Positions 8,537 through 17,688 of a DNA stretch of 64,000 nt are shown piece after piece. Numbering within the stretch: the stretch's first letter is position 1; every line of letters starts with the position of its first letter. Origin of the DNA: Tritonibacter multivorans (GTDB lineage Bacteria; Pseudomonadota; Alphaproteobacteria; Rhodobacterales; Rhodobacteraceae); contig NZ_CYSD01000002.1 in the NCBI RefSeq assembly GCF_001458415.1, positions 62,001 to 126,000 on the forward strand, written 5' to 3'. A program made the translations under genes and the position numbers. Under the pieces are notes generated by a model. It had not been told where the DNA came from and searched no databases. It saw only the letters and a list, made by a program, of their open reading frames with translations.

Positions 8537-9302
8537 TGAGAACCCCCAGCAATTCGCGATGCAGTTCCGGGGTTGCCGCCGACACAATAGCGCCGGACGA
8601 ACCCAAATGCAGCGGTTGACCCTGCCAGTCGGTCACAACCCCGCCGGCCGCTTCGATGATCGGCGCAAGTGCCAGAAAATCATAGGGTTGCAGGTCATAA
8701 TCGACAACAGCATCCACATGCCCCGCAGCAAGCAAAGCATGAGGATAGCAATCATAGGCAAACCGACGTGTCTGGCCACTGGACATTAGGCGACCAAAGA
8801 TTGCGGAGTGGTCGCGAAACAGCTTGTCGCCCTCGTTCACGTAAAGGATCGCCTGATCCAGCCGCGCAACGTCAGAGCTTTGAATGGGCGCACCGTTCAG
8901 ACGTGCACTGGCCCCACGTCCCGCAACAAAAACTTCCCCCAGCGCGGGCATTGCAATCACTCCAAGCTGCGGCGCCCCATCCACAAGATGCGCCAGCAAA
9001 AATCCAAACAGCGGATGCCCGGACAGGAACGACCGTGTGCCGTCGATCGGGTCGATCACCCAAAGCTGGGCTTGGTCGCCGCCGGTCCTGCCTTCTTCCT
9101 CGCCAAATATTCCGTGATCGGGGAAATGGTCAGAAAGATAGGCGCGGATGGCGGCTTCCACCGCTTTGTCCGCCTGCGTCACCGGGCTGAGATCCGCTTT
9201 GAAATCCACGCCCAATTCTCCCCGAAAGAACAGCATCGCGGTTTCCGAGGCAATGTGAGCCATGCGCGCGCCATGGGCCATGAGAGCATCAAGATCAGCC
9301 AT
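8529..9302 (-). CDS. Inositol monophosphatase/histidinol-phosphatase (HisN-like) family phosphatase
   Basis: A 257-aa metal-dependent phosphatase of the IMPase superfamily. The magnesium-site signatures are GEEEG around residues 67-71 and WVIDPIDGTRSF at 81-92 (Asp84, Asp87); the C-terminal AYDCYPHALLAAG and DLQPYDFLAL complete the site. The sequence is of the HisN type. It lies in a catabolic operon, not with his genes, next to a choline-kinase-like gene. A housekeeping histidinol phosphatase role is possible, but removal of phosphate from a phosphorylated intermediate made by the kinase fits the neighbourhood. It overlaps the downstream hydrolase gene by 8 bases. Confidence 0.8.
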   Translation of the reverse strand: MADLDALMAHGARMAHIASETAMLFFRGELGVDFKADLSPVTQADKAVEAAIRAYLSDHFPDHGIFGEEEGRTGGDQAQLWVIDPIDGTRSFLSGHPLFGFLLAHLVDGAPQLGVIAMPALGEVFVAGRGASARLNGAPIQSSDVARLDQAILYVNEGDKLFRDHSAIFGRLMSSGQTRRFAYDCYPHALLAAGHVDAVVDYDLQPYDFLALAPIIEAAGGVVTDWQGQPLHLGSSGAIVSAATPELHRELLGVLNG

Positions 9303-9311
9303 GCCGCGGCC

Positions 9312-11756
9312 TCAGGACTTCACATTGGACATGTTGGGATCATAAAGCGGGCGCATATGAACCGTGGCTTTGACCCGCTTGGTTGCGACCTCCAGTTCAT
9401 AGTCGCCGTCCAGCACATACTCCTCGGTTACGCCATTGGGATTGCGCACATAGCCTAGGCCAATCGACTGCCCAATCGTATGTCCAAATCCACCCGAGCT
9501 GAGCCAGCCAACACGTTCGCCATTGCGGTAGATCGTTTCCCGCCCCAGAAGCACAATGTCAGGAGCGACGGTGAAACAGGCGAGCATCTTTTTGACCCCA
9601 TTGGCCTTTTGCGCAGCTGACGCCGCTCGACCTTTGAAATCTAAATCCTTGCGCAGCTTGACGGCCCAGCCCAGACCAGCTTCGAGCGGCGTATGGTCGG
9701 GCCCGATATCAGCCCCCCACGCGCGATACCCTTTCTCAAGACGCAGGCTTTCAATCGCCCGGTAACCCGCATTGATCAATCCATGTAGCGCCCCTGCCTC
9801 CATCAACGCACTGTAGACGGTCTGGGCATATTCGACCGGCAAATGGAGTTCCCAACCCAATTCGCCCACATAGGTCACCCGGAGCGCCTGCACAGGGCAA
9901 CCCGCGATCCCGATGGTGCGAAGGGTGCCGAACTTGAAACCCGCGTTGCTGACATCATCGCGGGTCACAGCAGCAAGAATGTCACGCGCCTTCGGCCCCA
10001 TCAGCGACAGAACGGCATTTGATGACGTAATATCAAACAGCTGGCAGTTCATCCCCGCAGGGATGTTGCGCTTGATCCAATCAAAATCATGGGTCGCAAA
10101 GCCGGTACCGGTGACAATGTAGAATTCATCATGGGCCACCCGCCCTACCGTAAGGTCACATTCAATGCCGCCCTTGTCATTGAGCATCTGCGTATAGACC
10201 AGCGCGCCGACGGGTTTGTCGACATCATTGGCACAGATCCAATTGAGCGCTGCCAGCGCATCCGGGCCTTTCAGGGTAAATTTTGCAAAAGAGGTCTGGT
10301 CAAACAGCACCGCCGCTTCCCGAGCGGCCTTGTGTTCGCGCCCCACCGCCGCAAACCAGTTCTGGCGGCCAAAGCTGTATGCGTCTTTTGCGACCTCGCC
10401 AGCGGCAAGATCCGCAAACCAATTAGGCCGTTCCCAACCCAGTTTTTCACCGAAACACGCGCCCTGCTCGGCCAAACGGTCATAAAGCGGCGATTTACGA
10501 CAGGGACGACCGCTGGCATGTTCCTCGTGCGGCCAGGCCATAGTGTAATGTTTGCCATAGGCCTCGACGGTGCGGGTTCGCACCCAGTCGGTGTCAAAAT
10601 GCGGGCGACCAAAGCGACGAATGTCCGCCGACCAAAGATCAAAGGGCGGCTCGCCATTTTTGACCCATTCGGCCAGCGCCATGCCAGCGCCACCACCTGA
10701 GGCAATGCCAAAGGCATTGAAGCCCGCACCGACAAAGAAATTCGCAAGCTCCGGTGCTTCGCCAATGATGAAATTCCCATCAGGGGTAAAGCTTTCGGGG
10801 CCATTGGTCAGGGTTTTGACCCCCGCAGTCTCGAGCGCAGGCACCCGCCCCAAGGCGAGCTCCATCAGCTGTTCAAAATGGTCGAAGTTGCCGTCCAGAA
10901 GCGTGTAGTGGAACCCCTTGGGAATGCCCTTGGTGGCCCAGGGGATCGGGTTTGGTTCATAGCCGCCCATAACCAGACCACCAACTTCTTCTTTGTAGTA
11001 GGTCAGCCGGTCCGGGTCGCGCAGGGTCGGCAGGTTCGTGGGCACATCAAAGGCCTCTGTCACCATATACTGGTGCTCCATTGGCACCAGCGGCACATTT
11101 ACCCCGAATTTCGCGGCAAAGTCACGGGTCCATTGGCCTGCGCAGCAAATCACTTTTTCGCATTCAATCCGGCCGTGTTCGGTGATCACAGCACGGATTT
11201 TGCCATTCTCGATCTCAAGGTCGGTGACCTTGGTGTCTTCATAGATCCTGGCGCCAGCCATCCGCGCGCCTTTGGCCAGCGCTTGGGTGATATCGGACGG
11301 GTTGGCCTGACCGTCGGTCGGCAAATAGGCCGCGCCGATCACGTCAGAAATATCCATCAGCGGCCAAAGATCCTGCGCCTCTTGCGGGGTCAGCAGTTGC
11401 ATATCAAGCCCAAAGCTATGCGCCGTGGTGGCCTGGCGTTTGACCTCGGTCCAGCGTTCCTCGTTGCAGGCCAGACGCAAGCCGCCGTTCATCTTCCAGC
11501 CGGTGCCAAGGCCGGTTTCTTCTTCGATCGAGTTATAGAGGTCAACTGAATAGCCCAGAAGCTGGGTGATATTGGCATTCGACCGCAACTGCCCCACAAG
11601 ACCTGCCGCATGGAAGGTCGTGCCCGAGGTGAGCTTTTTACGCTCCAGCAGGACGGTGTCCGTCCAGCCCAGTTTTGCCAAGTGATAGGCCGTCGAGCAG
11701 CCGATGATCCCGCCGCCAATGATGACGGCTTTTGCTGTGGTGGGAAGTTCGGTCAT
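9312..11756 (-). CDS. FAD-dependent oxidoreductase/GcvT fusion (dimethylglycine/sarcosine dehydrogenase-like)
   Basis: An 814-aa two-domain enzyme. The N-terminal DAO-type FAD domain (about 1-400) has the dinucleotide motif VIIGGGIIGCS and His49 in TTFHAAG, the position used for covalent flavin in dimethylglycine and sarcosine dehydrogenases. The C-terminal half (about 430-814) is a GcvT/aminomethyltransferase folate domain, with YVGELGWELH and GLRAIESLRLEKGYR-like blocks. The family oxidatively demethylates N-methyl glycines or related amines and passes the one-carbon unit to tetrahydrofolate. In this operon with a betaine-type importer it points to an N-methylated substrate. The exact substrate cannot be read from sequence. 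Confidence 0.85.
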   Translation of the reverse strand: MTELPTTAKAVIIGGGIIGCSTAYHLAKLGWTDTVLLERKKLTSGTTFHAAGLVGQLRSNANITQLLGYSVDLYNSIEEETGLGTGWKMNGGLRLACNEERWTEVKRQATTAHSFGLDMQLLTPQEAQDLWPLMDISDVIGAAYLPTDGQANPSDITQALAKGARMAGARIYEDTKVTDLEIENGKIRAVITEHGRIECEKVICCAGQWTRDFAAKFGVNVPLVPMEHQYMVTEAFDVPTNLPTLRDPDRLTYYKEEVGGLVMGGYEPNPIPWATKGIPKGFHYTLLDGNFDHFEQLMELALGRVPALETAGVKTLTNGPESFTPDGNFIIGEAPELANFFVGAGFNAFGIASGGGAGMALAEWVKNGEPPFDLWSADIRRFGRPHFDTDWVRTRTVEAYGKHYTMAWPHEEHASGRPCRKSPLYDRLAEQGACFGEKLGWERPNWFADLAAGEVAKDAYSFGRQNWFAAVGREHKAAREAAVLFDQTSFAKFTLKGPDALAALNWICANDVDKPVGALVYTQMLNDKGGIECDLTVGRVAHDEFYIVTGTGFATHDFDWIKRNIPAGMNCQLFDITSSNAVLSLMGPKARDILAAVTRDDVSNAGFKFGTLRTIGIAGCPVQALRVTYVGELGWELHLPVEYAQTVYSALMEAGALHGLINAGYRAIESLRLEKGYRAWGADIGPDHTPLEAGLGWAVKLRKDLDFKGRAASAAQKANGVKKMLACFTVAPDIVLLGRETIYRNGERVGWLSSGGFGHTIGQSIGLGYVRNPNGVTEEYVLDGDYELEVATKRVKATVHMRPLYDPNMSNVKS

Positions 11757-11764
11757 GTCTGTCC

Positions 11765-12658
11765 TCAGGTATTTTGGAAATCTTTAAGGGCCGCGCGAAA
11801 CCGCGCGAGGTTTTCGGCCGTGTAGGCCGCGTAGTCGAAGTCAATTTCGGAGGTCTTTTCCGACACCATGCTCCACATGGTTTCCCGCAGGAGAGAGGCA
11901 CATTTCATCGCGCTGTAGCGATGGCGCAGATCCTCGGTGACGGGGGCCTCAAAATACGTCTCGAGCATCGCCTCTTCCTGATGGGCGGACAGGCCATTGT
12001 TTGAGGCCAGCCCCCCCAGATCGAAAAGCGGGCAGTTGAAGCCGGCATAGTCATAGTCGATCAGCCACAGACGCTGGCCATCATCCAAGAAATTGCCACA
12101 GAGCAGGTCATTGTGCCCAAAGACCATGTCAAAGGGCCCTGCTTCCTGCTCCAGCACGGCACCGGCTTCCAGCAGCTCGGGCATCAGGCCCATATGCGCG
12201 CTTCCAAGGTCGTCCAACGTGGCCGCGTAGTCGCGGATGACATGAAACACCCAAAACACCAGCGCCGGTCCACGCAGGTGTTTTGGCACCTCCGTGTGGC
12301 AGGCTTTGACAAGGTCCAGCACACGCGGCAGCATCTCCGGATGACGGACATCTTCTTCGGTCAGGGTGCGGCTTTCGATAAACTCGAGCACCGTGAGATC
12401 GCCAGACGCATGCACAACAGCCGGAGAAAGCCCAGCAGCATGGGCCGCTTTGGAGGCGGCAAGCTCATTGAAACGCATCACCTGATGCAGGGGAATATCG
12501 TCGCCAACCCGCACCACAAAAGCGCCGACCTGATCCGTAACCTTGAAATTTACATTGGTAATCCCGCCTGTCATCGGCTCAACCGCGATCTCGCCGTGCC
12601 AAATCGGCAAGCTCCGAATTCGATCCAGAAGGGCTGTCTGACGCAAAGATTTATTCAT
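11765..12658 (-). CDS. Choline/ethanolamine kinase-like phosphotransferase
   Basis: A 297-aa protein-kinase-fold phosphotransferase of the APH/choline kinase group. The Brenner motif FGHNDLLCGNF and the metal-binding LIDYDYAG, typical of choline/ethanolamine kinases, are seen in the C-terminal half, with the N-terminal GGITNVNFKV glycine loop. ATG 12658 follows the permease stop by one base. In bacteria such genes often act in choline phosphate or surface decoration (LicA-like), but here the gene lies inside a transporter-catabolic operon, so the imported substrate is a likely target. The substrate is choline, ethanolamine or an N-methyl derivative by inference. Confidence 0.8.
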   Translation of the reverse strand: MNKSLRQTALLDRIRSLPIWHGEIAVEPMTGGITNVNFKVTDQVGAFVVRVGDDIPLHQVMRFNELAASKAAHAAGLSPAVVHASGDLTVLEFIESRTLTEEDVRHPEMLPRVLDLVKACHTEVPKHLRGPALVFWVFHVIRDYAATLDDLGSAHMGLMPELLEAGAVLEQEAGPFDMVFGHNDLLCGNFLDDGQRLWLIDYDYAGFNCPLFDLGGLASNNGLSAHQEEAMLETYFEAPVTEDLRHRYSAMKCASLLRETMWSMVSEKTSEIDFDYAAYTAENLARFRAALKDFQNT

Positions 12659-12659
12659 A

Positions 12660-14654
12660 TCAGTTCTCCAATCCAAAACGGATACGCGCTTGTTGCGCCC
12701 CGGCTTTGATCAGACGGTCCGCAAGGATGGCGATAAAGGCAATGGCAAGCCCGGCGACCACCCCGCGACCGATGTCGGCCTTGGTCAGCGCAATATAGAC
12801 CTCCTGGCCAAGGTCCCGCGTTCCGACCAAAGCGGTGATCACTAGCATCGATAGCGCAAGCATAATGGTCTGATTGAGACCAAGCAGAATTTCCGGCAGC
12901 GCAAGAGGCAGGCGAATGTGGCGAAGAAGCTGAAGCGGCGTGCAACCTGACACCAATCCCGCCTCGACCAATTCGCCGCTGACATTGCGCACGCCGTGGG
13001 CAGCATAGCGGACAGCCGGAGCCAGCGCATAAAGCACAATCGCAATCAGCGCGGTAAAATCACCCACCCGGAACAGCATGACCACAGGGATCAGATAGAC
13101 AAAGCTTGGCAGGGTTTGCAGCGTGTCAATGAACAGGTTGATCGCAACACCCGCACGACGGTTCAAGGCCGCCCAAACACCCAATGGCACACCAATCACA
13201 GTGGCAAGGACAACTGATGCGCCACACAGATAGACGGTAACCATTGCCTTCGCCCAAAGGCCCGACACCAGGATCAACCCCGCCAGCCCGCCGCACAGCA
13301 GGGCCAGTCGCCAGCCGCCAGCCGACCAGCCAAGCAGCACCAGCATGGCAATTGCCCAGGGCCACGGCATGCCCAGCAAGACCTTTTTAATCGGGATCAT
13401 GAACCAATTGAGGAAGAAAACCTTCACAGCCTCGAACTGGTCAAAATAGTTTACGTTCAGATACTTGATCGTGTCATCCCAAAACGCTCCGGTTGTTAGG
13501 GTCCGGGTTGCCGGATAGTCCTGCAACAAAGGGATCACTTGTCCGACCGTCCAGGTCATCAGCAGCAAAGCGCCAACCAGAACCGTGCGTTTATGGCGGG
13601 CAACAAAAGACCCAGTGGTGCGTTCGGGCATCCTGCCCATGCGCTCCGCAAAGGCTTGGCTCAGCCGATCCACGGCAATCGCCAGCACCACAATGGCAAG
13701 GCCTGCCTCGAACCCGGCGCCGATATCCAGTCGGCGCAATGCAGCAAGGACGTCAAACCCCAACCCCCCTGCCCCGATCATGGACGCAATGATGACCATA
13801 TTCAGGGTCAGCATAATGACCTGATTGACGCCGACCATCAGACTTTGCCGCGCAGATGGGATCAGCACACGCCACATCAATTGGCGTTCGGTGGTGCCCG
13901 CCATTCGTCCGAAATCGACGATCTCGGGATCCACAGCTTTCAACGCCATTGTTGTGATGCGGACCATCGGCGGCGTGGCATAGATTATTGTGGCAACCAG
14001 TGCCGAAATCGGACCAAAGCCAAACATGAACAGGATCGGAACCAGATAAGCAAAAATCGGGATGGTCTGCATCAGGTCAAGGATCGGCGACAGGATCTTT
14101 TCACCCGTCGGGTGGCGATAGGCCCAGACCCCAACCAGGAGCCCACCGCCCGCGCCAATCGGCACCGCAATCAGCACAGAGGCGAGCGTGACCATGGCGC
14201 TGTCCCATTGGCCAAAGACCGCCAGATACAGGAAGCACGCCCCCGCCAACAGCGCCAGCCCCCAATCGCGACAATAGTGCCCCAGCGCCAAAACAGCGGC
14301 AATCACCACAATCCAGCTCACCGCAGGAAGGATCACTTGTGCCTCATTGCCCAAACCAGAGACAAACCCCGTCGCCAGGAGGGCAAGAATAAGGTTATAG
14401 GGCTGTTCAATCGCCCAGGCGATCGCGCGTGTGACATCCGTAAAGGACACCGGCCCGATGGCGGCGTCTTCGATCAGCCAGCGCATGGCCTCGCTGATGA
14501 CGGATTTGAACGGCAAAACCCAGGCAGACGGGTATTTGACGATCCAGCGCATATCCAACGCTTTGGAGAGATCCCTGCCATGATAGCCCAGCACAATGGT
14601 CACAATGACCAGCGCCAGAACAATCACAGTGCGTCTGTCAAAGCGCTGAATCAT
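12660..14654 (-). CDS. Betaine/choline-type ABC permease with two fused permease domains
   Basis: A 664-aa inner-membrane protein made of two tandem ProW-type permease modules. The coupling-helix (EAA) motifs recur near residues 246-280 (IVDFGRMAGTTERQL) and 560-594 (LVEAGLVSGCTPLQL), each followed by a similar NQ..ML.L.M.VI segment, so the protein is an internal duplication or fusion. A single fused chain could replace the usual homodimer of ProW. It overlaps the ATPase gene stop by 4 bases. With the ATPase and binding protein it forms a complete importer for a quaternary amine or related compound. Confidence 0.85.
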   Translation of the reverse strand: MIQRFDRRTVIVLALVIVTIVLGYHGRDLSKALDMRWIVKYPSAWVLPFKSVISEAMRWLIEDAAIGPVSFTDVTRAIAWAIEQPYNLILALLATGFVSGLGNEAQVILPAVSWIVVIAAVLALGHYCRDWGLALLAGACFLYLAVFGQWDSAMVTLASVLIAVPIGAGGGLLVGVWAYRHPTGEKILSPILDLMQTIPIFAYLVPILFMFGFGPISALVATIIYATPPMVRITTMALKAVDPEIVDFGRMAGTTERQLMWRVLIPSARQSLMVGVNQVIMLTLNMVIIASMIGAGGLGFDVLAALRRLDIGAGFEAGLAIVVLAIAVDRLSQAFAERMGRMPERTTGSFVARHKRTVLVGALLLMTWTVGQVIPLLQDYPATRTLTTGAFWDDTIKYLNVNYFDQFEAVKVFFLNWFMIPIKKVLLGMPWPWAIAMLVLLGWSAGGWRLALLCGGLAGLILVSGLWAKAMVTVYLCGASVVLATVIGVPLGVWAALNRRAGVAINLFIDTLQTLPSFVYLIPVVMLFRVGDFTALIAIVLYALAPAVRYAAHGVRNVSGELVEAGLVSGCTPLQLLRHIRLPLALPEILLGLNQTIMLALSMLVITALVGTRDLGQEVYIALTKADIGRGVVAGLAIAFIAILADRLIKAGAQQARIRFGLEN

Positions 14655-15673
14655 GGCGTGCTGCCTTCGCCAAACAACACCTTTGCGACGGCCATCCGGT
14701 CCACGGCACCGATGATCTGGCCCGCATCATCCTGTACCGAAAGCGGCGCGTCCGACGCAATAATACGCTCGGCCACATCGGCAACTTTTGCGGAATGCAA
14801 CAGGGGTGCGCCTTCACCGACAGCTCCCGGTGTCATGAGACCGGCCAAACTCAGAACCTTAGAGCGGGGAATATGTTTGGTAAATTCAGCCACATAGTCG
14901 GTGGCGGGGTTCATCACCAGCTTTTCCGGCGTGGCCACCTGAATGACCTCGCCGTCCTTCATAATGGCAATGCGATCCGCAAGGCGGACGGCCTCCTCAA
15001 AATCATGGGTGATGAACACGATTGTTTTGTGGAGCCGCCCCTGCAAACGCAGAAACTCGTCCTGCATTTCGCGACGGATCAGCGGGTCAAGCGCAGAGAA
15101 AGGCTCATCCAGAAACCAAAGGTCCGGCTCTGTGACCAGCGACCGGGCGATGCCGACGCGCTGTTGCTGGCCGCCTGACAACTGACGGGGGTAATTGCCC
15201 TCGCGGCCTTTCAGCCCGACCAGTTCAACCACCTCACGCGCGCGGGCCTCAGCTTCGGCTTCCGGGGCCGCCTGGATCGTCAACGGAAACATGACGTTCT
15301 GTAGAACGGTCAGATGCGGCAACAGGGCGAAGTGCTGGAACACCATACCCATTTTGTGACGGCGGATATCGATCAGCGCCTTGCCGTCAGCCTTGAGCAG
15401 GTCCACCCCGTCAAACAGAACCTCGCCACTGGTCGGTTCGATCAGCCGGGACAGGCAACGCACCAAAGTCGACTTGCCTGACCCCGACAGCCCCATGATG
15501 ACAAAGATTTCCCCTTCTTCGATCTCTATGTTCGCGGCTCTAACCGCGCCAACGGTGTTCGCGTTGCGGATCTCATCCGCCGAGGGGCTGGGGTTGGCTT
15601 TAAGCAAAGTCTCTGCGTTCGCACCGTAGAGTTTCCACACGTTGCGGCAGGCCAGTTTAATCTTGGCTGACAT
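14651..15673 (-). CDS. Betaine/choline-type ABC transporter ATPase (ProV-like)
   Basis: A 340-aa ATPase of the ProV/OpuAA group. Walker A is GLSGSGKST at residues 61-69, with the signature LSGGQQQR and Walker B LWFLDEPFSALDP. A C-terminal extension after about residue 265 (DYVAEFTKHIPRSKVL) leads into a short CBS-like regulatory tail, as in osmoprotectant transporters. ATG 15673 (MSAKIKL) is chosen; the longer open frame upstream would cross an 8-bp hairpin. It is the second gene of the operon after the binding protein. Confidence 0.9.
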   Translation of the reverse strand: MSAKIKLACRNVWKLYGANAETLLKANPSPSADEIRNANTVGAVRAANIEIEEGEIFVIMGLSGSGKSTLVRCLSRLIEPTSGEVLFDGVDLLKADGKALIDIRRHKMGMVFQHFALLPHLTVLQNVMFPLTIQAAPEAEAEARAREVVELVGLKGREGNYPRQLSGGQQQRVGIARSLVTEPDLWFLDEPFSALDPLIRREMQDEFLRLQGRLHKTIVFITHDFEEAVRLADRIAIMKDGEVIQVATPEKLVMNPATDYVAEFTKHIPRSKVLSLAGLMTPGAVGEGAPLLHSAKVADVAERIIASDAPLSVQDDAGQIIGAVDRMAVAKVLFGEGSTP

Positions 15674-15702
15674 GAAAGATGATCCAGTGAAGCGGGAAAG
15701 GA

Positions 15703-15729
15703 CCGGAGCGCCAAGCTTTGACGCTCCGG
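15703..15729 (-). terminator. Attenuator-like hairpin between binding-protein and ATPase genes
   Basis: CCGGAGCG at 15703-15710 pairs with CGCTCCGG at 15722-15729 around an 11-base loop. It lies between the binding-protein stop and the ATPase start and has no long U-run. Such hairpins commonly stabilise the upstream mRNA or partly terminate, giving more binding protein than membrane components. Function is inferred. Confidence 0.6.
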
Positions 15730-15741
15730 CCAAGGTGCAGC

Positions 15742-16701
15742 TTACTTGGCGATCCAAGCAGACCAGCGGTCCTTGTTTGCGCCCATCCATGTGGCCACAA
15801 CAGCGTCGATGTCTGTGCCTTCCAAATCAGCTTCGCCGACCATGGCGCTCATCTCGGCATTGTCGATTTTGTAGGCTTCAATAATGTCATAAGCGCCCGG
15901 CCATTTCTCCTGAAGTCCAGACCAGGCGGCTTTCCAGATCGGGCCACGCGGCTTGCCACAGTCATAGGCCATGTCCGGGTTCACGCCCACGGAAGGGTCC
16001 GAGTAACATTCTGCGGAAAACGGCGGGAATTCCACAAACTCACCCTCGTATTTTGCAGGCGCCCAATGCGGAACATAGACCCAGAGCATAACGGGGGCCT
16101 CCCGCTGGTAGGCCGATTCCAGCTCTGCAAAAAGCGCCGCGTCGGTGCCCGCGTGGACCACTTCGAAATCAAGGCCAAGCGCTTCAACACGTTCTTCGTC
16201 AAAGCCCCCCCAAGTGACTGGACCGCCCACATAGCGACCGTTGGGGTCCGTTTCAGCTGTTGCAAACTCTTCGGCGCAGTCCTTCAGCGCCTCCCAGTTC
16301 GGCAAGCCGGGGCACCGGTCCTTCATATAGCTTGGATACCACCACTCTTCGATTGCCATGAGGCCGGTTTCGCCGACATTCACAACCTTGCCTGTGGCGG
16401 TCGCCTCATCCAGCGCCTCACGACCTGTGGTTTCCCAAATCTCCATCGCCAGATGCAGATCACCAGACTTCAGGCCCGCAAACTGCGCAATATAGTCGGC
16501 CTGAACATACTCAACATTATACCCGGCCTCCTGCAGAATAGAGCCCATGATCTTTGTGTTGATCAGCTGACCTGACCAGTCATGCAAGGTCAGCTTGATC
16601 GGGTCCGTAGACTCCGCCGCCATCACAGGCATCGTCAAGCCCGGAGACAGACATGCCGCCGCCGAAATCGTGAATGCGCCTATAGTCGATCTTTTGAACA
16701 T
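15742..16701 (-). CDS. Glycine betaine/choline-type ABC substrate-binding protein
   Basis: A 319-aa periplasmic binding protein of the OpuAC/ProX-like family. The Sec signal peptide spans about 25 residues and ends in VMAAE. The mature part contains HDWSGQLINTKIM, ADYIAQFAGLKSGDLHLAMEIW and several tryptophan and tyrosine residues (EEWWYPSYM, WVYVPHW) of the kind that form cation-binding aromatic cages; this last point is inference. Counting six cysteines, disulfides are possible. ATG 16701 has AGGGAAGG upstream; the frame is open to 16749 but lacks a ribosome site there. It is the first gene of the ten-gene operon and divergent from the DeoR regulator. Confidence 0.85.
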   Translation of the reverse strand: MFKRSTIGAFTISAAACLSPGLTMPVMAAESTDPIKLTLHDWSGQLINTKIMGSILQEAGYNVEYVQADYIAQFAGLKSGDLHLAMEIWETTGREALDEATATGKVVNVGETGLMAIEEWWYPSYMKDRCPGLPNWEALKDCAEEFATAETDPNGRYVGGPVTWGGFDEERVEALGLDFEVVHAGTDAALFAELESAYQREAPVMLWVYVPHWAPAKYEGEFVEFPPFSAECYSDPSVGVNPDMAYDCGKPRGPIWKAAWSGLQEKWPGAYDIIEAYKIDNAEMSAMVGEADLEGTDIDAVVATWMGANKDRWSAWIAK

Positions 16702-16887
16702 CCTAGTACCTTCCCTGTTTTTCTGTGGCTTTATGTGTCTTTTTTTCAATCACTATGAATGAGCCCTGATCAAAGTCAACAAAAACAACATTAGACCACG
16801 AAAGCTTGTCTGAATTTTCAGCAAAGCCACTTATTACAGATGACGCGTTGCTTTTTGTGGCTTTTACACCTAGGACTGATGTTCGAA
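16702..16887. promoter_or_regulatory. Divergent promoter region of the catabolic operon and DeoR-type regulator
   Basis: An AT-rich stretch separates the two divergent genes and must hold the promoters for both. No obvious strong palindrome was found. It is the natural place for DeoR-type autoregulation and control of the operon. Confidence 0.5.
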
Positions 16888-17688
16888 ATGAGTACGCCTT
16901 CAGAGCAGCAATCGATGAACCACCGAACAACAAACCAACGAGAAGAAGAAATCCTCCGCGAGCTGTATCGCACGGGAGGATCTTGCCGGGTTAGCGTTCT
17001 TGCGAATGCCCTTGGCGTGACGCTGGAAACCATCCGCCGCAATGTACGCACCTTGGAAGAGCGCAATATCGTGCGCAAAGTTCACGGCGGCGTGCATCTG
17101 GTTGAGGACGTTCAGGAACCCACCTTGAAAAGTCGCCTGGACACCAAAGTCGATGCCAAGGAAAAGCTTGCAGCGAAGGTTGCCGACATTATCAGCGACG
17201 GCGACTCTCTGTTTCTGGATATTGGCTCGACCACGGCCTATGTGGCCAAAGCTCTGCGCGACCATAGTGATCTGTTTGTCGTAACCAATTCCGTTTTTGT
17301 GGCGCAAACCCTGGCGAGCCGAAACAACAATCGCGTCTTTATGGCCGGAGGAGAGCTGCGCGCCCACGACGGAGGCGCCTTCGGGGCAGAAGCACAAGAT
17401 CTGGTGCGACGCCTGAACGTGCGGTTTGCAATCCTCTCCGCCGGCGCTGTGAACGGCGAAAATGGCTTCATGCTGCATGACCTGCAAGAGGCAAATCTGG
17501 CGCGCCTCGCCATCGACAGCGCGCAGGTTCGGGTGATTGTGACCGACAGCGAAAAGCTTGGAAAGCGGGCGCCAGTTACATTGGAGAAGGCAAACAAGAT
17601 CGACCTGCTGTTCACCGACCAGACACCGGAGCAATCCATTCAGGACATGCTGAACCGCAATGACATCGAGCTCGTCGTTGCGGATTGA
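16888..17688 (+). CDS. DeoR-family transcriptional regulator
   Basis: A 266-aa repressor-type regulator. The N-terminal winged helix (VSVLANALGVTLETIRRNVRTLEE, shown here in part as LGVTLETIRRNV) is followed by the DeoR sugar-sensor domain with DGDSLFLDIGSTTAYVA and VVTNSVFVA-like blocks. Start is uncertain: ATG 16888 or ATG 16915 (MNHRTTNQREEE), the latter giving the usual family length. It is divergent from the amine-catabolism operon and is the likely local regulator. DeoR regulators usually sense phosphorylated metabolites, which agrees with a kinase in the operon. Confidence 0.85.
   Translation: MSTPSEQQSMNHRTTNQREEEILRELYRTGGSCRVSVLANALGVTLETIRRNVRTLEERNIVRKVHGGVHLVEDVQEPTLKSRLDTKVDAKEKLAAKVADIISDGDSLFLDIGSTTAYVAKALRDHSDLFVVTNSVFVAQTLASRNNNRVFMAGGELRAHDGGAFGAEAQDLVRRLNVRFAILSAGAVNGENGFMLHDLQEANLARLAIDSAQVRVIVTDSEKLGKRAPVTLEKANKIDLLFTDQTPEQSIQDMLNRNDIELVVAD

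Noticed and set aside
8529-9302. Housekeeping histidine biosynthesis gene only
   Set aside because: The HisN-like sequence would allow it, but it is embedded in the catabolic operon with overlapping genes and no other his genes; kept as IMPase-family phosphatase.
13539-14897. A 452-codon plus-strand open frame
   Set aside because: It is antisense to the fused permease and has low-complexity Gln/Asn/His/Arg composition with no domain.
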